Positions 1-8,083 are shown, counted from the first letter of the stretch. The stretch: DNA of 64,000 bases from UBA6770 sp965660875 (GCA_965660875.1 CBFIBQ010000004.1:74462-138461), one strand, 5' to 3'. Notes: generated from the letters alone by a model not told the origin. Made by a program: numbers and translations.

Positions 1-2
1 AG

Positions 3-191
3 GGGCTAAATCCAAATGCCAAGCACCTGTTGGAACTCGTAAAAACCTTTGATATCCGAAACGCTAAAGAGATTATTGAAGAAGTGAAAACTGCAGCTTG
101 TAATTGGACCCATTTTGCAGAGGAAGCAGAAGTGACCAACGCCTCCAGAAAAAAAATAACCAAAGTGCTGGACGGGTTGATAGTAGGATAA
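3..191 (+). CDS. HipA-family toxin kinase, C-terminal end (partial)
   Basis: An open frame enters from the left edge and stops with TAA at 189-191, giving the last 62 residues of a protein. The helical pattern, with a segment reading NAKEIIEEVKTAACNW followed by HFAEEAEV, resembles the C-terminal end of HipA-family serine/threonine kinases of type II toxin-antitoxin systems. There the corresponding segments read roughly 'I(L)EEV...W..FA.EAGV'. The kinase core and any HipB antitoxin lie outside the window, so the assignment rests on this tail alone. A non-toxin relative is possible. Confidence 0.6.
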   Translation, partial: GLNPNAKHLLELVKTFDIRNAKEIIEEVKTAACNWTHFAEEAEVTNASRKKITKVLDGLIVG

Positions 192-220
192 CATTTTTAT
201 TTCAACCTTCCCGCCAATCC

Positions 221-676
221 ATGGCGGAGCATAACTTTTCTTTTGTTTCTGTGAATACAACATCGATATCAGAAACAGCAGACGCTTTGGAGCAATTAAA
301 TAATTTACACGGTCAACTCAAGAGGTCACCAAATACGGACTTGGAACTGTTGGAGGAGATTAAAATAGTACTCGAATCCTTCAAATACATACACCCACCT
401 CAGCCTATTGAAATTGCCTTTGGGCTGGTGGTAAAAGATGATGCTTACGTCGAAAGTTTTCGCAAGTATTGGAACTTGCTACTCCAGAAGTTTCATGCTA
501 CCCAGCAAGGTAAATTTGAAGAGGCCGCAAAATTCAGGGATAGTGCAAGAAGAGAAATCGAAACTGCCATGAGCCAATTGTTACAAAAGCTATTTACCCA
601 CCAAGGACCTTTTTACCAATATCAAGGTCGTGTGTTTTATCATAAGTTGGATTCGAGGGTTGAAGGGTTGTTATAG
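221..676 (+). CDS. Small protein with a UVR-like helical motif, function unknown
   Basis: About 151 residues if translation starts at the ATG at 221. The frame is open further upstream, but that part overlaps the end of the HipA-like gene and has unnatural composition, so the later start is preferred. The protein has no signal peptide or membrane segment and looks helical. Its middle part carries QGKFEEAAKFRDSARRE, which resembles the UVR motif of UvrB/UvrC and of small regulatory proteins, a helix-turn-helix hairpin used for protein contacts. It lies 29 nt after the HipA-like gene on the same strand. No specific function can be assigned. Confidence 0.65.
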   Translation: MAEHNFSFVSVNTTSISETADALEQLNNLHGQLKRSPNTDLELLEEIKIVLESFKYIHPPQPIEIAFGLVVKDDAYVESFRKYWNLLLQKFHATQQGKFEEAAKFRDSARREIETAMSQLLQKLFTHQGPFYQYQGRVFYHKLDSRVEGLL

Positions 677-706
677 ATTAAAGAAAATTTGAAGGTTTCG
701 ATATTC

Positions 707-1552
707 TTAAGACTTCATTTTATGGTTTAAAATTAATTCCTCGGCCCATTTATATACATCTGAACTATCGATAACAAAGTCTTGCCCTATTCCAGTTGAT
801 TGAACGAATATTCTTTTTCGGCCTTTTTCATCATTATAAAACATACGCTTTTCTTCGTATTTGGGCATGCGTGAGATTTTTGCATTTTCAAAGCAATCAG
901 GAAGCGACCAAAGACTTTTCGGAAATCCTCTTCTAGTTAATACTAAATCATCGTGATAATAAAACGTTCCATAGGAACTTTTATTCTTTGCGGGATAAAT
1001 CGCATTAAATCTATAGTCTTGTTTTGGTCCGTCAAGTTTGGCGTTTTCGAAATGTGGATGCCCTTCGAATTCGGGGTGATTCAAGATTTCTCGACCGAGA
1101 ATTGGTTTGTCCGATTTTAGGAATCCATAAATGATATGTCTTTCATAGTCCCGCTCGAACCTAATAGTTCCATTAATACTTGTAGTTCTTCTAAAACTTC
1201 CAAAGAACAAAAAAATATCATCCCCGCCCACATCATTATTAACTAAGTGTTTTTGGGCTGCCGAATTTTGCCCAAATGCACCCTTCCAGTTTGCCTGTCT
1301 TTTCTTTAAGATATTTGTTCTGATGTCTGGGTCTAAATGACATTTTTGAGGAATTGATTTAGAATAGAGAGCATCAATAAGTGATTGATAGTTGGCTTTA
1401 TTGTCGTACATCAAACTAGTGTATTTGATCCCTTTGTTTTTTATCTCTGGGATGGGAAGCGAAATCAGCTCTCCATTTGGCATAATTGGACTGGCGCCAC
1501 CACCATAGGCGCTATCAAATCCCTTTCTACTTAGAATAACCTTTTTACTCAT
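707..1552 (-). CDS. Nmad3-family protein (nucleotide modification associated domain 3)
   Basis: 281 residues, no signal peptide or TM segment. The N-terminus, VILSRKGFDSAYGGGASPI followed by a PNGELISLPIP segment, matches from memory the conserved start of the Nmad3 family. That family was defined by comparative genomics around phage and bacterial base-modification and restriction systems and has no established biochemical activity. A GGDDIFLFFGSFR segment (about residues 109-121) and a YHDDLVLTRRG segment are further conserved-looking blocks. The gene follows the retron reverse transcriptase by 79 nt on the same strand, so the two are probably co-transcribed. In this position it could be the retron effector; that is inference. 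Confidence 0.75.
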   Translation of the reverse strand: MSKKVILSRKGFDSAYGGGASPIMPNGELISLPIPEIKNKGIKYTSLMYDNKANYQSLIDALYSKSIPQKCHLDPDIRTNILKKRQANWKGAFGQNSAAQKHLVNNDVGGDDIFLFFGSFRRTTSINGTIRFERDYERHIIYGFLKSDKPILGREILNHPEFEGHPHFENAKLDGPKQDYRFNAIYPAKNKSSYGTFYYHDDLVLTRRGFPKSLWSLPDCFENAKISRMPKYEEKRMFYNDEKGRKRIFVQSTGIGQDFVIDSSDVYKWAEELILNHKMKS

Positions 1553-1631
1553 CTTAATCCGTTATAATTTTACTGATCGGTGCTGAAATAGCATCTTCTT
1601 TCAGAATCATTTTTATTATCTAATACCCATT

Positions 1632-2687
1632 TTAGTCATGTTTCATTGTATTCAGTTCGTTAAACTTTATCCTTAACTTTAAGTACACCTCATCTTTCCA
1701 ACCTCTTACCTGACCTACCCAGTCAATCTTTCCTTTCAAAGAGTTCTTGAAGGTCTGCTTTGTGGATTGATTAAGGCGGAGCCGCAAGTTTTGGTTTTTA
1801 CTAAAGTATCTAATTGAAGCCGCATGACAACCCTCACGCTCCCAATTGTGTAAAATAGCCCGTAGGTTGCGAATGTACTTTCGGTCGATATTAAACTTTT
1901 CATTGACCTTAATTCCTGTTACATATTTTGCTTGATTAGGGCCGAGAAATAAAGTCTTTTCTTGGTTTAATTTTAAATCAAATGCATCCAGTTCACCCTG
2001 AATAAAATTGGCCACCGCCTTGTGGTGCATTTTTGTTTCGGAGCTGATACTTATATCATCTGCATAGCGCGTGTACGTGCATTTAAATTGATCAATTCTT
2101 GCCAAAACTCTACGGTCAAATTCATGCATAAATAATTCTGCAACAACAGATGATGTAGGTGCTCCAGTGGGCAGGTTATTATTTTTTGTGCAAAGTAAAG
2201 TGAGTAGATAAGCCACCTCATCATTTACATTCAAGTGGTTCTTGAATAAAGGAATCAAGTGATTCCCTTTTATACTAGCGTAAAAATCTTTAATGTCTAA
2301 TTTCAATAAATATGGTTTACCAATATGCGGATTGGCATTGCTCATAATGGGCGAATAACCTCCTCTTTCGTTTAAAGAAAAGGATGCCAGTTGAAAAAAT
2401 GTATCCTCTTTTTTATCTTCCATCCACGACCTATAGTCAATCAGTAACTGATCAGCGAATATCTTCTGGATGCGCGCAAGTCTTGGGCACGGTACCGAAA
2501 TCTTTCTCAATCCGCCCCGCTTTTTTGGTATGCTAAAAGTGGAATAGGTATTTCGAATTAGGGTTCGCTTCAAATTAAATTCGCTGGTATTCAATAAAAA
2601 ACTAACCCTTGACACATCAAACTTTCGTTTTCCGCCCCATATCAACGAGTCATCGGAGTGAAAAAGAAGAGAAGAAGAACCGTACAT
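1632..2687 (-). CDS. Retron-type reverse transcriptase
   Basis: 351 residues, the usual size for bacterial retron RTs, with no extra fused domain. RT landmarks appear in order: motif A LDIKDFYASI (Asp131/Asp134), a GAPTS motif B (about 175-179), and the catalytic YADD (208-211). Both signatures that separate retron RTs from group II intron and DGR RTs are present: NAxxH as NANPH at 117-121 and VTG at 256-258. Retron RTs copy a structured RNA (msr-msd) encoded just upstream into msDNA. Here the upstream space is the 137-nt gap behind a DnaB-like gene. An Nmad3 gene follows. Known retrons work as antiphage toxin-antitoxin systems with an accessory effector. Confidence 0.88.
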   Translation of the reverse strand: MYGSSSLLFHSDDSLIWGGKRKFDVSRVSFLLNTSEFNLKRTLIRNTYSTFSIPKKRGGLRKISVPCPRLARIQKIFADQLLIDYRSWMEDKKEDTFFQLASFSLNERGGYSPIMSNANPHIGKPYLLKLDIKDFYASIKGNHLIPLFKNHLNVNDEVAYLLTLLCTKNNNLPTGAPTSSVVAELFMHEFDRRVLARIDQFKCTYTRYADDISISSETKMHHKAVANFIQGELDAFDLKLNQEKTLFLGPNQAKYVTGIKVNEKFNIDRKYIRNLRAILHNWEREGCHAASIRYFSKNQNLRLRLNQSTKQTFKNSLKGKIDWVGQVRGWKDEVYLKLRIKFNELNTMKHD

Positions 2688-2824
2688 CTAAATTTCGTTT
2701 TCATTTTCAGATAAAATGACAAACGCGTAAGCGGAATACATCACATTAATGTATTGACTGCAGTTGCACAGCCTTAAATCCTCGCATGTCTTTGGGTTAC
2801 TTCTTCTCAACTTTATTCCTTTTT
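2688..2824 (-). ncRNA. Candidate msr-msd (retron ncRNA) region
   Basis: This 137-nt gap lies directly 5' of the retron RT, where the msr-msd RNA is normally encoded. It contains a hairpin with 7-bp arms AATACAT/ATGTATT and a 7-nt loop (2735-2755). A second hairpin has 7-bp arms TCATTTT/AAAATGA and a 5-nt loop (2701-2719), close to the RT start. I could not identify a convincing a1/a2 inverted repeat or branch-point guanosine, and the space is short for a complete msr-msd. The RNA may extend into the 3' end of the upstream gene or lie elsewhere. Position supports the call more than sequence does. Confidence 0.3.
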
Positions 2825-3925
2825 TCAAAATGGTTGTTCGGCATCTTTATCGAGTTTCTTTAACTCGATAACTCGCAATCTTGCTTCGTACATTTCTCGA
2901 AACGAATCAAATTCATTAAACCCTCTTTCAGGTGCATAGTCTCTGGTACTAAATCGAGCTTTTAGAGCTTCAAACTTGAGCTTTATGGTGTCTGTAACAC
3001 CATATTTATTTTTTGCTACAATTAGTTCGGCTAATTCCTCCGTCGGATAACCGTCTTCATCCTCCGAAATGCCGTAATATACTGGCCGATATAAAAACCA
3101 AACCATATCAGCATCTTGCTCAATTGAACCACTTTCTCTTAAATCGGATAGTTGGGGTCGTTTTTCCCCTCCTCTGGTTTCAACAGCCCGACTAAGCTGG
3201 CTCGAAATTATAATGGGTACTTCTAATTTTCTACTGAGCACTTTTAATTCTTTCGTGATGTATGAAACTTCTCTTTCACGATGGTGACGATATCCACTTA
3301 AATGAATGAGTTGCAAATAATCAATAAGGATTATATCAGGATTTGTGGAGTCAGCATACTCCTGAATAAGGGTTTTAATTTCAATCCAACCGGTTGAGAG
3401 TGGCTCTATAATATCAATGCGCGATAAAGTATCTGAATGATCATCTAGTGATGCTAGCGCCTTCTGAAGGCCTTCGGGTTTCTTAATGTGATTGGACTGC
3501 TCAGAAGAATACATAATTAAAAAGCGATTCAGTACTTGTTGCTTTGCCATTTCGAGACTTACATAGCCCACTTTTGAACCAGAGTGAGCCATCCTGAAAG
3601 CAAGGGAATGCAAAAAAGCGGTCTTTCCCATGCCGGGGCGAGCGCCTAATACGGTAAGTGAAACGGGTATGTCACCCAGTGATTCATCCAAGGCGTCAAA
3701 TCCCGTCTTTATGGTTTTACCGATTACACCTGTTTTGCTTTCCATGGATTCATTTACCAGATCCGAAATTGATTGAATTTGATATTGGGCTTTTGAGGCC
3801 GAATAAGCAGTTAATTTATCTTGAAGCTCTTGAACCAATACCTCCGGTATGGCCCGTCCGGCCTTAAGTTTTTCTGCGCTATATTTTAGATAATTACTAA
3901 ATTCTTGTATCTGGCTTTTGTCCAT
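2825..3925 (-). CDS. Short DnaB-like RecA-fold ATPase/helicase lacking the DnaB N-domain
   Basis: 366 residues with the C-terminal helicase half of DnaB: Walker A GARPGMGKT at about 94-102, Walker B ILIDYLQLI near 199-207, and the SSQLSR...LSDLRESGSIEQDAD block typical of DnaB/Gp4 helicases. The N-terminal DnaB domain is replaced by a roughly 50-residue helical stretch, so the protein is clearly shorter than a replicative DnaB (about 450-520 residues). It is upstream of, and in line with, the retron RT and Nmad3 genes. It is therefore likely an accessory or defence-linked paralogue rather than the replicative helicase. Phage or plasmid origin is an alternative. Confidence 0.8.
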   Translation of the reverse strand: MDKSQIQEFSNYLKYSAEKLKAGRAIPEVLVQELQDKLTAYSASKAQYQIQSISDLVNESMESKTGVIGKTIKTGFDALDESLGDIPVSLTVLGARPGMGKTAFLHSLAFRMAHSGSKVGYVSLEMAKQQVLNRFLIMYSSEQSNHIKKPEGLQKALASLDDHSDTLSRIDIIEPLSTGWIEIKTLIQEYADSTNPDIILIDYLQLIHLSGYRHHREREVSYITKELKVLSRKLEVPIIISSQLSRAVETRGGEKRPQLSDLRESGSIEQDADMVWFLYRPVYYGISEDEDGYPTEELAELIVAKNKYGVTDTIKLKFEALKARFSTRDYAPERGFNEFDSFREMYEARLRVIELKKLDKDAEQPF

Positions 3926-4277
3926 AACTGATGATTTTCTTCAAAAATATTTCCATAAAAATTAGCGATTCGGTGTTGTTAAAAACTAATGGATGCGAAT
4001 TACGAACAGTGAAGCGCCAAAGATTGGCGGAGTATATTACAATATTTCAATTATCTATGAAATCGTAAACATTTGACCACTAAACAGATAGAAAAATGAA
4101 ACTGTCACCCATTTGTACCCCAGTGGTAAGAGAGGGCATAAAAAAAGGACCCCAACTTTCGTTGAAACCCTTTCTGCTTTTCTGCTTAGACATTTTTCTT
4201 GTCCCCCAGACAATAAAAACCTCTAGGGCTTCTCGAATCAAGTTCGGGACAGGCCCCTCGCCCAATCGTCGTCGCAT
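3926..4277. other. Intergenic region between the DnaB-like gene and tRNA-Asn
   Basis: About 350 nt with no gene I trust. A small inverted repeat, CGCCAA-AGA-TTGGCG, lies near 4012-4026, upstream of the DnaB-like gene, and could be an operator. A 65-codon minus-strand frame at 4080-4277 begins inside the tRNA-Asn terminator tail, has no recognisable domain and is not called. Since the stretch lies just beyond the 3' end of tRNA-Asn, it is where the boundary of an integrated island would be expected. Confidence 0.4.
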
Positions 4278-4308
4278 AAAAAAAGCCCAGATTTTACTGG
4301 GCTTTTTT
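4278..4308 (-). terminator. Rho-independent terminator of tRNA-Asn
   Basis: Read on the minus strand, an AAGCCCAG/CTGGGCTT stem of 8 bp with a 6-nt loop is followed by a run of T. It begins 3 nt beyond the tRNA-Asn 3' end, so it terminates the tRNA transcript. Confidence 0.85.
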
Positions 4309-4311
4309 CTG

Positions 4312-4385
4312 CTCCTCCTCTTGGGCTCGAACCAAGGACCCTCTGATTAACAGTCAGATGCTCTAACCAACTGAGCTAAGGAGGA
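4312..4385 (-). tRNA. tRNA-Asn (GTT)
   Basis: A 74-nt cloverleaf on the minus strand: acceptor stem TCCTCCT/AGGAGGA, D-arm with TTAGCTCAGTTGG, anticodon loop CTGTTAA giving anticodon GTT, and T-arm CTTGG-TTCGAGC-CCAAG. The discriminator is G and the 3' CCA is not encoded. A terminator follows directly. The accessory retron block lies on its 3' side, the usual side for tRNA-targeted integration. Confidence 0.95.
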
Positions 4386-4468
4386 ATATGTCTTTGATTT
4401 TAAAGTCTTCTCTGACCGCGTTAGCTCTCCTTAATCTTTCTGTCAGTTACTTGAGCTCAGTTCTGAGC

Positions 4469-4488
4469 CCTGTCTGCCGACAGGCAGG
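4469..4488. repeat. Imperfect palindrome CCTGTCTG-ccga-CAGGCAGG
   Basis: An 8-bp hairpin with one wobble pair and a 4-nt loop, in the leader between the tRNA-Asn promoter and the tRNA. Very similar CCTGCCTGCCGGCAGGCAGG-type palindromes are dispersed intergenic repeats in many Bacteroidota genomes (from memory). Function unknown. A 9-bp copy of the tRNA 5' end, TAAGGAGGA on the plus strand, directly follows it (4489-4497). Confidence 0.55.
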
Positions 4489-4509
4489 TAAGGAGGAGTA
4501 ATCGAGCGG

Positions 4510-4539
4510 CAAAAGTAATTGTTTTTATATATCCGCAAA
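4510..4539 (-). promoter_or_regulatory. Bacteroidota-type promoter for tRNA-Asn
   Basis: On the minus strand, a TTTG -33 element (4536-4539), an 18-nt spacer and TACTTTTG (4510-4517) match the Bacteroidota TTTG/TAnnTTTG promoter. It lies about 125 nt upstream of tRNA-Asn. Confidence 0.6.
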
Positions 4540-4588
4540 TCTTTTTTAAAAAAAATCGAGATGTTTTTAACCGCCTTTTTTCCTAAGG

Positions 4589-4596
4589 TATATTTG
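4589..4596 (+). promoter_or_regulatory. Promoter -7 element for the adenosine kinase gene
   Basis: TATATTTG matches the TAnnTTTG consensus 21 nt before the start codon. The -33 region is T-rich (TTTTT at 4564-4568) and not a clean TTG. Confidence 0.5.
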
Positions 4597-4617
4597 CACT
4601 CCTAAATTAGAAATGGC

Positions 4618-5613
4618 ATGAGTAAACAGTATAACGTATTTGGAATCGGTAACGCCTTAGTGGATATTGTTACGGAGGTGAGTGATGATTTTTTAAATGA
4701 GCACAATATCGAAAAAGGTTTAATGACTCTAGTTGATGAAGACGACCAAAAGCGAATTTCTGATGCCATACATATGGAATCCAGTAACATGCAATGCGGA
4801 GGCTCTGCGGCAAATACAATAATTGCAGTTTCACAGTTTGGAGGCAGCAGCTATTATTCCTGCAAAGTGGCCGATGATGAATTGGGTTTGTTTTATAAAA
4901 ATGACCTGAACGAAAATGGGGTTGATTCTAATTTGACTCAACAAGAACTCCAAAGAGGAATAACAGGCAAATGCTTAGTTATGACTTCTGATGATGCGTC
5001 CAGAACTATGAATACCTTTTTGGGAATTACTTCAACTTTTTCGAAAAATGAAATTTCGGTAGAAGCCCTAAAAGATAGTGAATACGTGTACATTGAAGGG
5101 TACTTGGTAACTTCTGAGAATGGATTGGAGGCCATGAAATATGCCAAGCAACTTGCTGAACAAAATGGAGTAAAAACTGCGTTGACTTTTTCAGACCCGT
5201 CGATGGTTAAATATTTTAAAGAGCCCATGCAGTCCGTGGTTGGAGCAAGCGTTGATTTACTGTTTTGCAATGAAGAAGAGGCAATGTTATACACCGGAAA
5301 AAGCAACTTGGAGGAAGCAAGAGAGGCGCTAAAAAGAGATGCAAAACGTTTTGTTATCACTCAAGGTGAAAACGGTGCAATGATTTTTGATGGCGATACA
5401 TTTATTGATATTGAGCCGTATAAGGTAAGCGCCATAGATACTAATGGAGCGGGAGATTTATTTGCAGGAGCTTTTATGTATGGAATAACCAACGGTAGGA
5501 GCTTTGCTGACGCTGGTAAATTGGCCTCCTTAGCTTCATCAAAAGTGGTTACTCAGTTTGGCCCGCGATTGGAGTGGCATCAAGCAAAAGATATACTCAA
5601 GCATTTACACTAG
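4618..5613 (+). CDS. Adenosine kinase / PfkB-family carbohydrate kinase
   Basis: 331 residues, normal for ribokinase/PfkB proteins. The N-terminus reads FGIGNALVDIV, the substrate-lid GG dipeptide is at 61-62, and the PfkB signature DTNGAGD is at 274-280 with the catalytic base Asp280. The closest remembered pattern is the Bacteroidota adenosine kinase type, which phosphorylates adenosine to AMP in purine salvage. The substrate cannot be proved from sequence, and another sugar or nucleoside is possible. The gene starts at ATG 4618 behind a TATATTTG promoter element and appears monocistronic, since the next gene is convergent. Confidence 0.85.
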   Translation: MSKQYNVFGIGNALVDIVTEVSDDFLNEHNIEKGLMTLVDEDDQKRISDAIHMESSNMQCGGSAANTIIAVSQFGGSSYYSCKVADDELGLFYKNDLNENGVDSNLTQQELQRGITGKCLVMTSDDASRTMNTFLGITSTFSKNEISVEALKDSEYVYIEGYLVTSENGLEAMKYAKQLAEQNGVKTALTFSDPSMVKYFKEPMQSVVGASVDLLFCNEEEAMLYTGKSNLEEAREALKRDAKRFVITQGENGAMIFDGDTFIDIEPYKVSAIDTNGAGDLFAGAFMYGITNGRSFADAGKLASLASSKVVTQFGPRLEWHQAKDILKHLH

Positions 5614-5637
5614 TACTAAAGGAGGATAGCAACTAGA

Positions 5638-6105
5638 TTATTTCTGAAAAAGCTGAGCCGATGCTGTCTCATAGCCGAGGTCTGTAGGTAAGTTTTTTTT
5701 CGTAGCCGCTGCTACGGCTAGTTTATCGCAGCGTTCGTTTTCCGGAATATTGGAGTGACCCTTTATCCATTGAAACTTCACTTGATGTTTGGAGTATACT
5801 CGAAGAAAACGCTTCCATAAATCTGCATTTTTCTTCTGTTTGAACCCTTTTTTAAGCCAATTCCACACCCATTTTTTTTCAACGGCGTTCACTACGTATT
5901 TAGAGTCTGAATAAACGGTAACCTCGTGGCCTTCTCCTTTCAAAGATTCTAATGCTATTATCACCGCCAAAAGCTCCATTCGGTTGTTGGTGGTTTTCCG
6001 GAACCCTCCCGAAAGTTCTTTTCGGTGAATTCCCGCTATTAGCACAATACCGTAACCCCCATTACCGGGATTACCTTTTGATGCACCGTCTGTATAAATT
6101 GAAAT
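5638..6105 (-). CDS. rnhA: Ribonuclease HI with a non-ATG (apparent ATT) start
   Basis: Cleaves the RNA strand of RNA-DNA hybrids. All catalytic residues are visible: Asp6 (YTDG), Glu44 (MELLA), Asp67 (YSDSKY), His117 and Asp127 (ERCDKLA). The frame has no ATG before the essential YTDGASKGNPG block. The only other standard-type start is a GTG at 6045, which would remove Asp6. Alignment of the conserved N-terminus puts initiation at ATT 6105, giving 155 residues, exactly the family's usual length. It starts 19 nt after the dxs stop codon on the same strand. A rare-start mechanism, as for infC, is inferred; a sequencing error is the alternative. Confidence 0.85.
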   Translation of the reverse strand: MSIYTDGASKGNPGNGGYGIVLIAGIHRKELSGGFRKTTNNRMELLAVIIALESLKGEGHEVTVYSDSKYVVNAVEKKWVWNWLKKGFKQKKNADLWKRFLRVYSKHQVKFQWIKGHSNIPENERCDKLAVAAATKKNLPTDLGYETASAQLFQK

Positions 6106-6124
6106 TGTTGCGATAAACGCTAGC

Positions 6125-8062
6125 CTAGCCCGCTAAAGTATGGGCTTTTTTCGATAAAAGTTGTTCCGCCGCTTCTAGCATAGCCTGTGAATCGTACCCA
6201 CATTCTCTATACAGTTCCGCTTGACTTCCATGTTCAACAATTCTATCTGGAATACCCAAACGCTTGATTTTTGAACTGTAACCGTTATCGGCCATAAACT
6301 CCACGATAGCACTTCCAATTCCACCATCCAAACAACCATCTTCAACGGTTATAATTTTATCGAATTTTCCAAAAACCTCATGCAGCATTACTTCATCTAT
6401 AGGCTTTGCAAAACGCATGTCGTAGTGAGCGGCAGAAACGCCATGCTCTTCCAAAGTTTTGCAAGCATCAACTGCTAGGTTACCTATTGGGCCAAAGGTT
6501 AAAATCGCTAAATCTTCGCCTGATTTCACCTTTCGTCCTTTACCTACTTTAATTTCTTTCAATGGCTTTTTCCAATTGGTCATAACGCCAGCACCTCTAG
6601 GATATCGAATAACCCAAGGAGCAGCATTTTTTTCCAATTGCCCAGTGTACATAAGGTTTCGGAGTTCTTCTTCGTTCATTGGAGAAGAAACAATCATATT
6701 TGGTATGCAACGCATGAATGGAATATCATAGGCTCCGTGGTGCGTAGGTCCATCAGCGCCAACAACTCCTGCTCTATCCAAACACATTACTACGTGTAAA
6801 TCTTGAATAGCTACATCGTGAACAACAGAGTCGTATGCACGCTGCATAAAAGAACTGTAAATGTTGCAAAAAGGAATTAAACCTTGGGTGGCTAAACCCG
6901 CAGAAAAAGTAACGGCATGCTGTTCGGCAATTCCTACGTCAAATGCGCGATCTGGCATGGCCTCCATCATAAACTTCAGAGAAGATCCCGAAGGCATAGC
7001 AGGTGTAACACCCATTATTTTGTCGTTTTTTTCGGCCAATTCGATAATCGTATGACCAAAAACATCTTGAAATTTAGGCGGTTGTGGGTTTTTAGGAACC
7101 ACTTTCACGATTTCTCCCGTCTCTTTATTGAACAAGCCCGGTGCGTGCCATGTAGTAGGGCTACCTTGCTCTGCAGGAGTATAGCCTTTTCCTTTTGTGG
7201 TTAGGCAATGCAAAATTTTTGGTCCCGGAATGTCTTTTAAATCTTCAAGAACTTTTTTAACCCGAATGGTATCGTGGCCATCAATGGGGCCAAAATAACG
7301 CCACTGCAAGGATTCAAAGTAATTGGAGTTTTTAAGTAGAGAGTGTTTTATTGCATTTTCAACCCGAGCGGCAATTTCTTGCGCATTTGGACCAAATTTC
7401 GAAATCTTACCCAGTAAATTCCACACTTCATCTTTTACTTTATTGTAGGTGTGAGAAGTGCTTATGTCGGTTAAATATTCTTTAAGTGCACCCACATTCG
7501 GGTCAATAGACATGCAATTGTCATTTAACACCACAATCATATTGGTGTTTTCAACTCCACCGTGATTTAAACCTTCAAACGCTAAACCAGCGGTCATGGC
7601 TCCATCACCAATTACTGCAATGTGTTGTTTATCCAATTCGCCTTTATGTCGACTGGCAACCGCCATACCCAAAGTAGCGGATATTGATGTGCTGGAGTGT
7701 CCAACGCCCATGGCATCGTATTTACTCTCTTTTCGTTTCGGAAACCCGCTTAAGCCTTTGTAAATTCGATTGGTGTGAAAAGTATCTCTTCGACCGGTTA
7801 GAATTTTGTGTCCATAGGCTTGGTGTCCTACGTCCCAAACCAATTGGTCGGTTGGTGTATTGAATACATAATGCAAAGCAACCGTAAGTTCAACAACTCC
7901 CAGGCTGGCTCCAAAATGTCCACCCTTTTTCGAAACTAAGTCTACAATGTAATCGCGAAGTTCGAATGCAATTTGAGGAAGGTCCTCTTCCTTGAATTTT
8001 TTCAGGTCGTCAGGTGAGTTGATCTGACTGAGCATTGGACCTGGTTTTATTTCCTTTTCCAT
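6125..8062 (-). CDS. dxs: 1-deoxy-D-xylulose-5-phosphate synthase
   Basis: 645 residues from the ATG at 8062; a TTG 8 codons upstream is less likely. It is the thiamine-diphosphate enzyme that condenses pyruvate and glyceraldehyde 3-phosphate in the first step of the MEP isoprenoid pathway. Visible features are HFGASLGVVELTVALHYVF, a TPP-binding GDGAMTAGLAFEG...NDN motif, the central catalytic GIAEQHAVTFSAG segment, and the transketolase C-terminal domain. A TATATTTG promoter element lies 22-29 nt upstream. The rnhA gene follows on the same strand and probably shares the transcript. Confidence 0.95.
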   Translation of the reverse strand: MEKEIKPGPMLSQINSPDDLKKFKEEDLPQIAFELRDYIVDLVSKKGGHFGASLGVVELTVALHYVFNTPTDQLVWDVGHQAYGHKILTGRRDTFHTNRIYKGLSGFPKRKESKYDAMGVGHSSTSISATLGMAVASRHKGELDKQHIAVIGDGAMTAGLAFEGLNHGGVENTNMIVVLNDNCMSIDPNVGALKEYLTDISTSHTYNKVKDEVWNLLGKISKFGPNAQEIAARVENAIKHSLLKNSNYFESLQWRYFGPIDGHDTIRVKKVLEDLKDIPGPKILHCLTTKGKGYTPAEQGSPTTWHAPGLFNKETGEIVKVVPKNPQPPKFQDVFGHTIIELAEKNDKIMGVTPAMPSGSSLKFMMEAMPDRAFDVGIAEQHAVTFSAGLATQGLIPFCNIYSSFMQRAYDSVVHDVAIQDLHVVMCLDRAGVVGADGPTHHGAYDIPFMRCIPNMIVSSPMNEEELRNLMYTGQLEKNAAPWVIRYPRGAGVMTNWKKPLKEIKVGKGRKVKSGEDLAILTFGPIGNLAVDACKTLEEHGVSAAHYDMRFAKPIDEVMLHEVFGKFDKIITVEDGCLDGGIGSAIVEFMADNGYSSKIKRLGIPDRIVEHGSQAELYRECGYDSQAMLEAAEQLLSKKAHTLAG

Positions 8063-8083
8063 AACTGAGAGTGTTCTTATCGG

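Noticed and set aside
2825..3925. Replicative DnaB helicase
   Set aside because: The N-terminal DnaB domain is missing and the gene sits in an accessory block; treated as a paralogue.
4080..4277. 65-codon minus-strand frame downstream of tRNA-Asn as another GIY-YIG-type insertion
   Set aside because: It starts in the terminator tail, has no GIY or YIG motif, and no second copy of the tRNA-Asn 3' end was found nearby.
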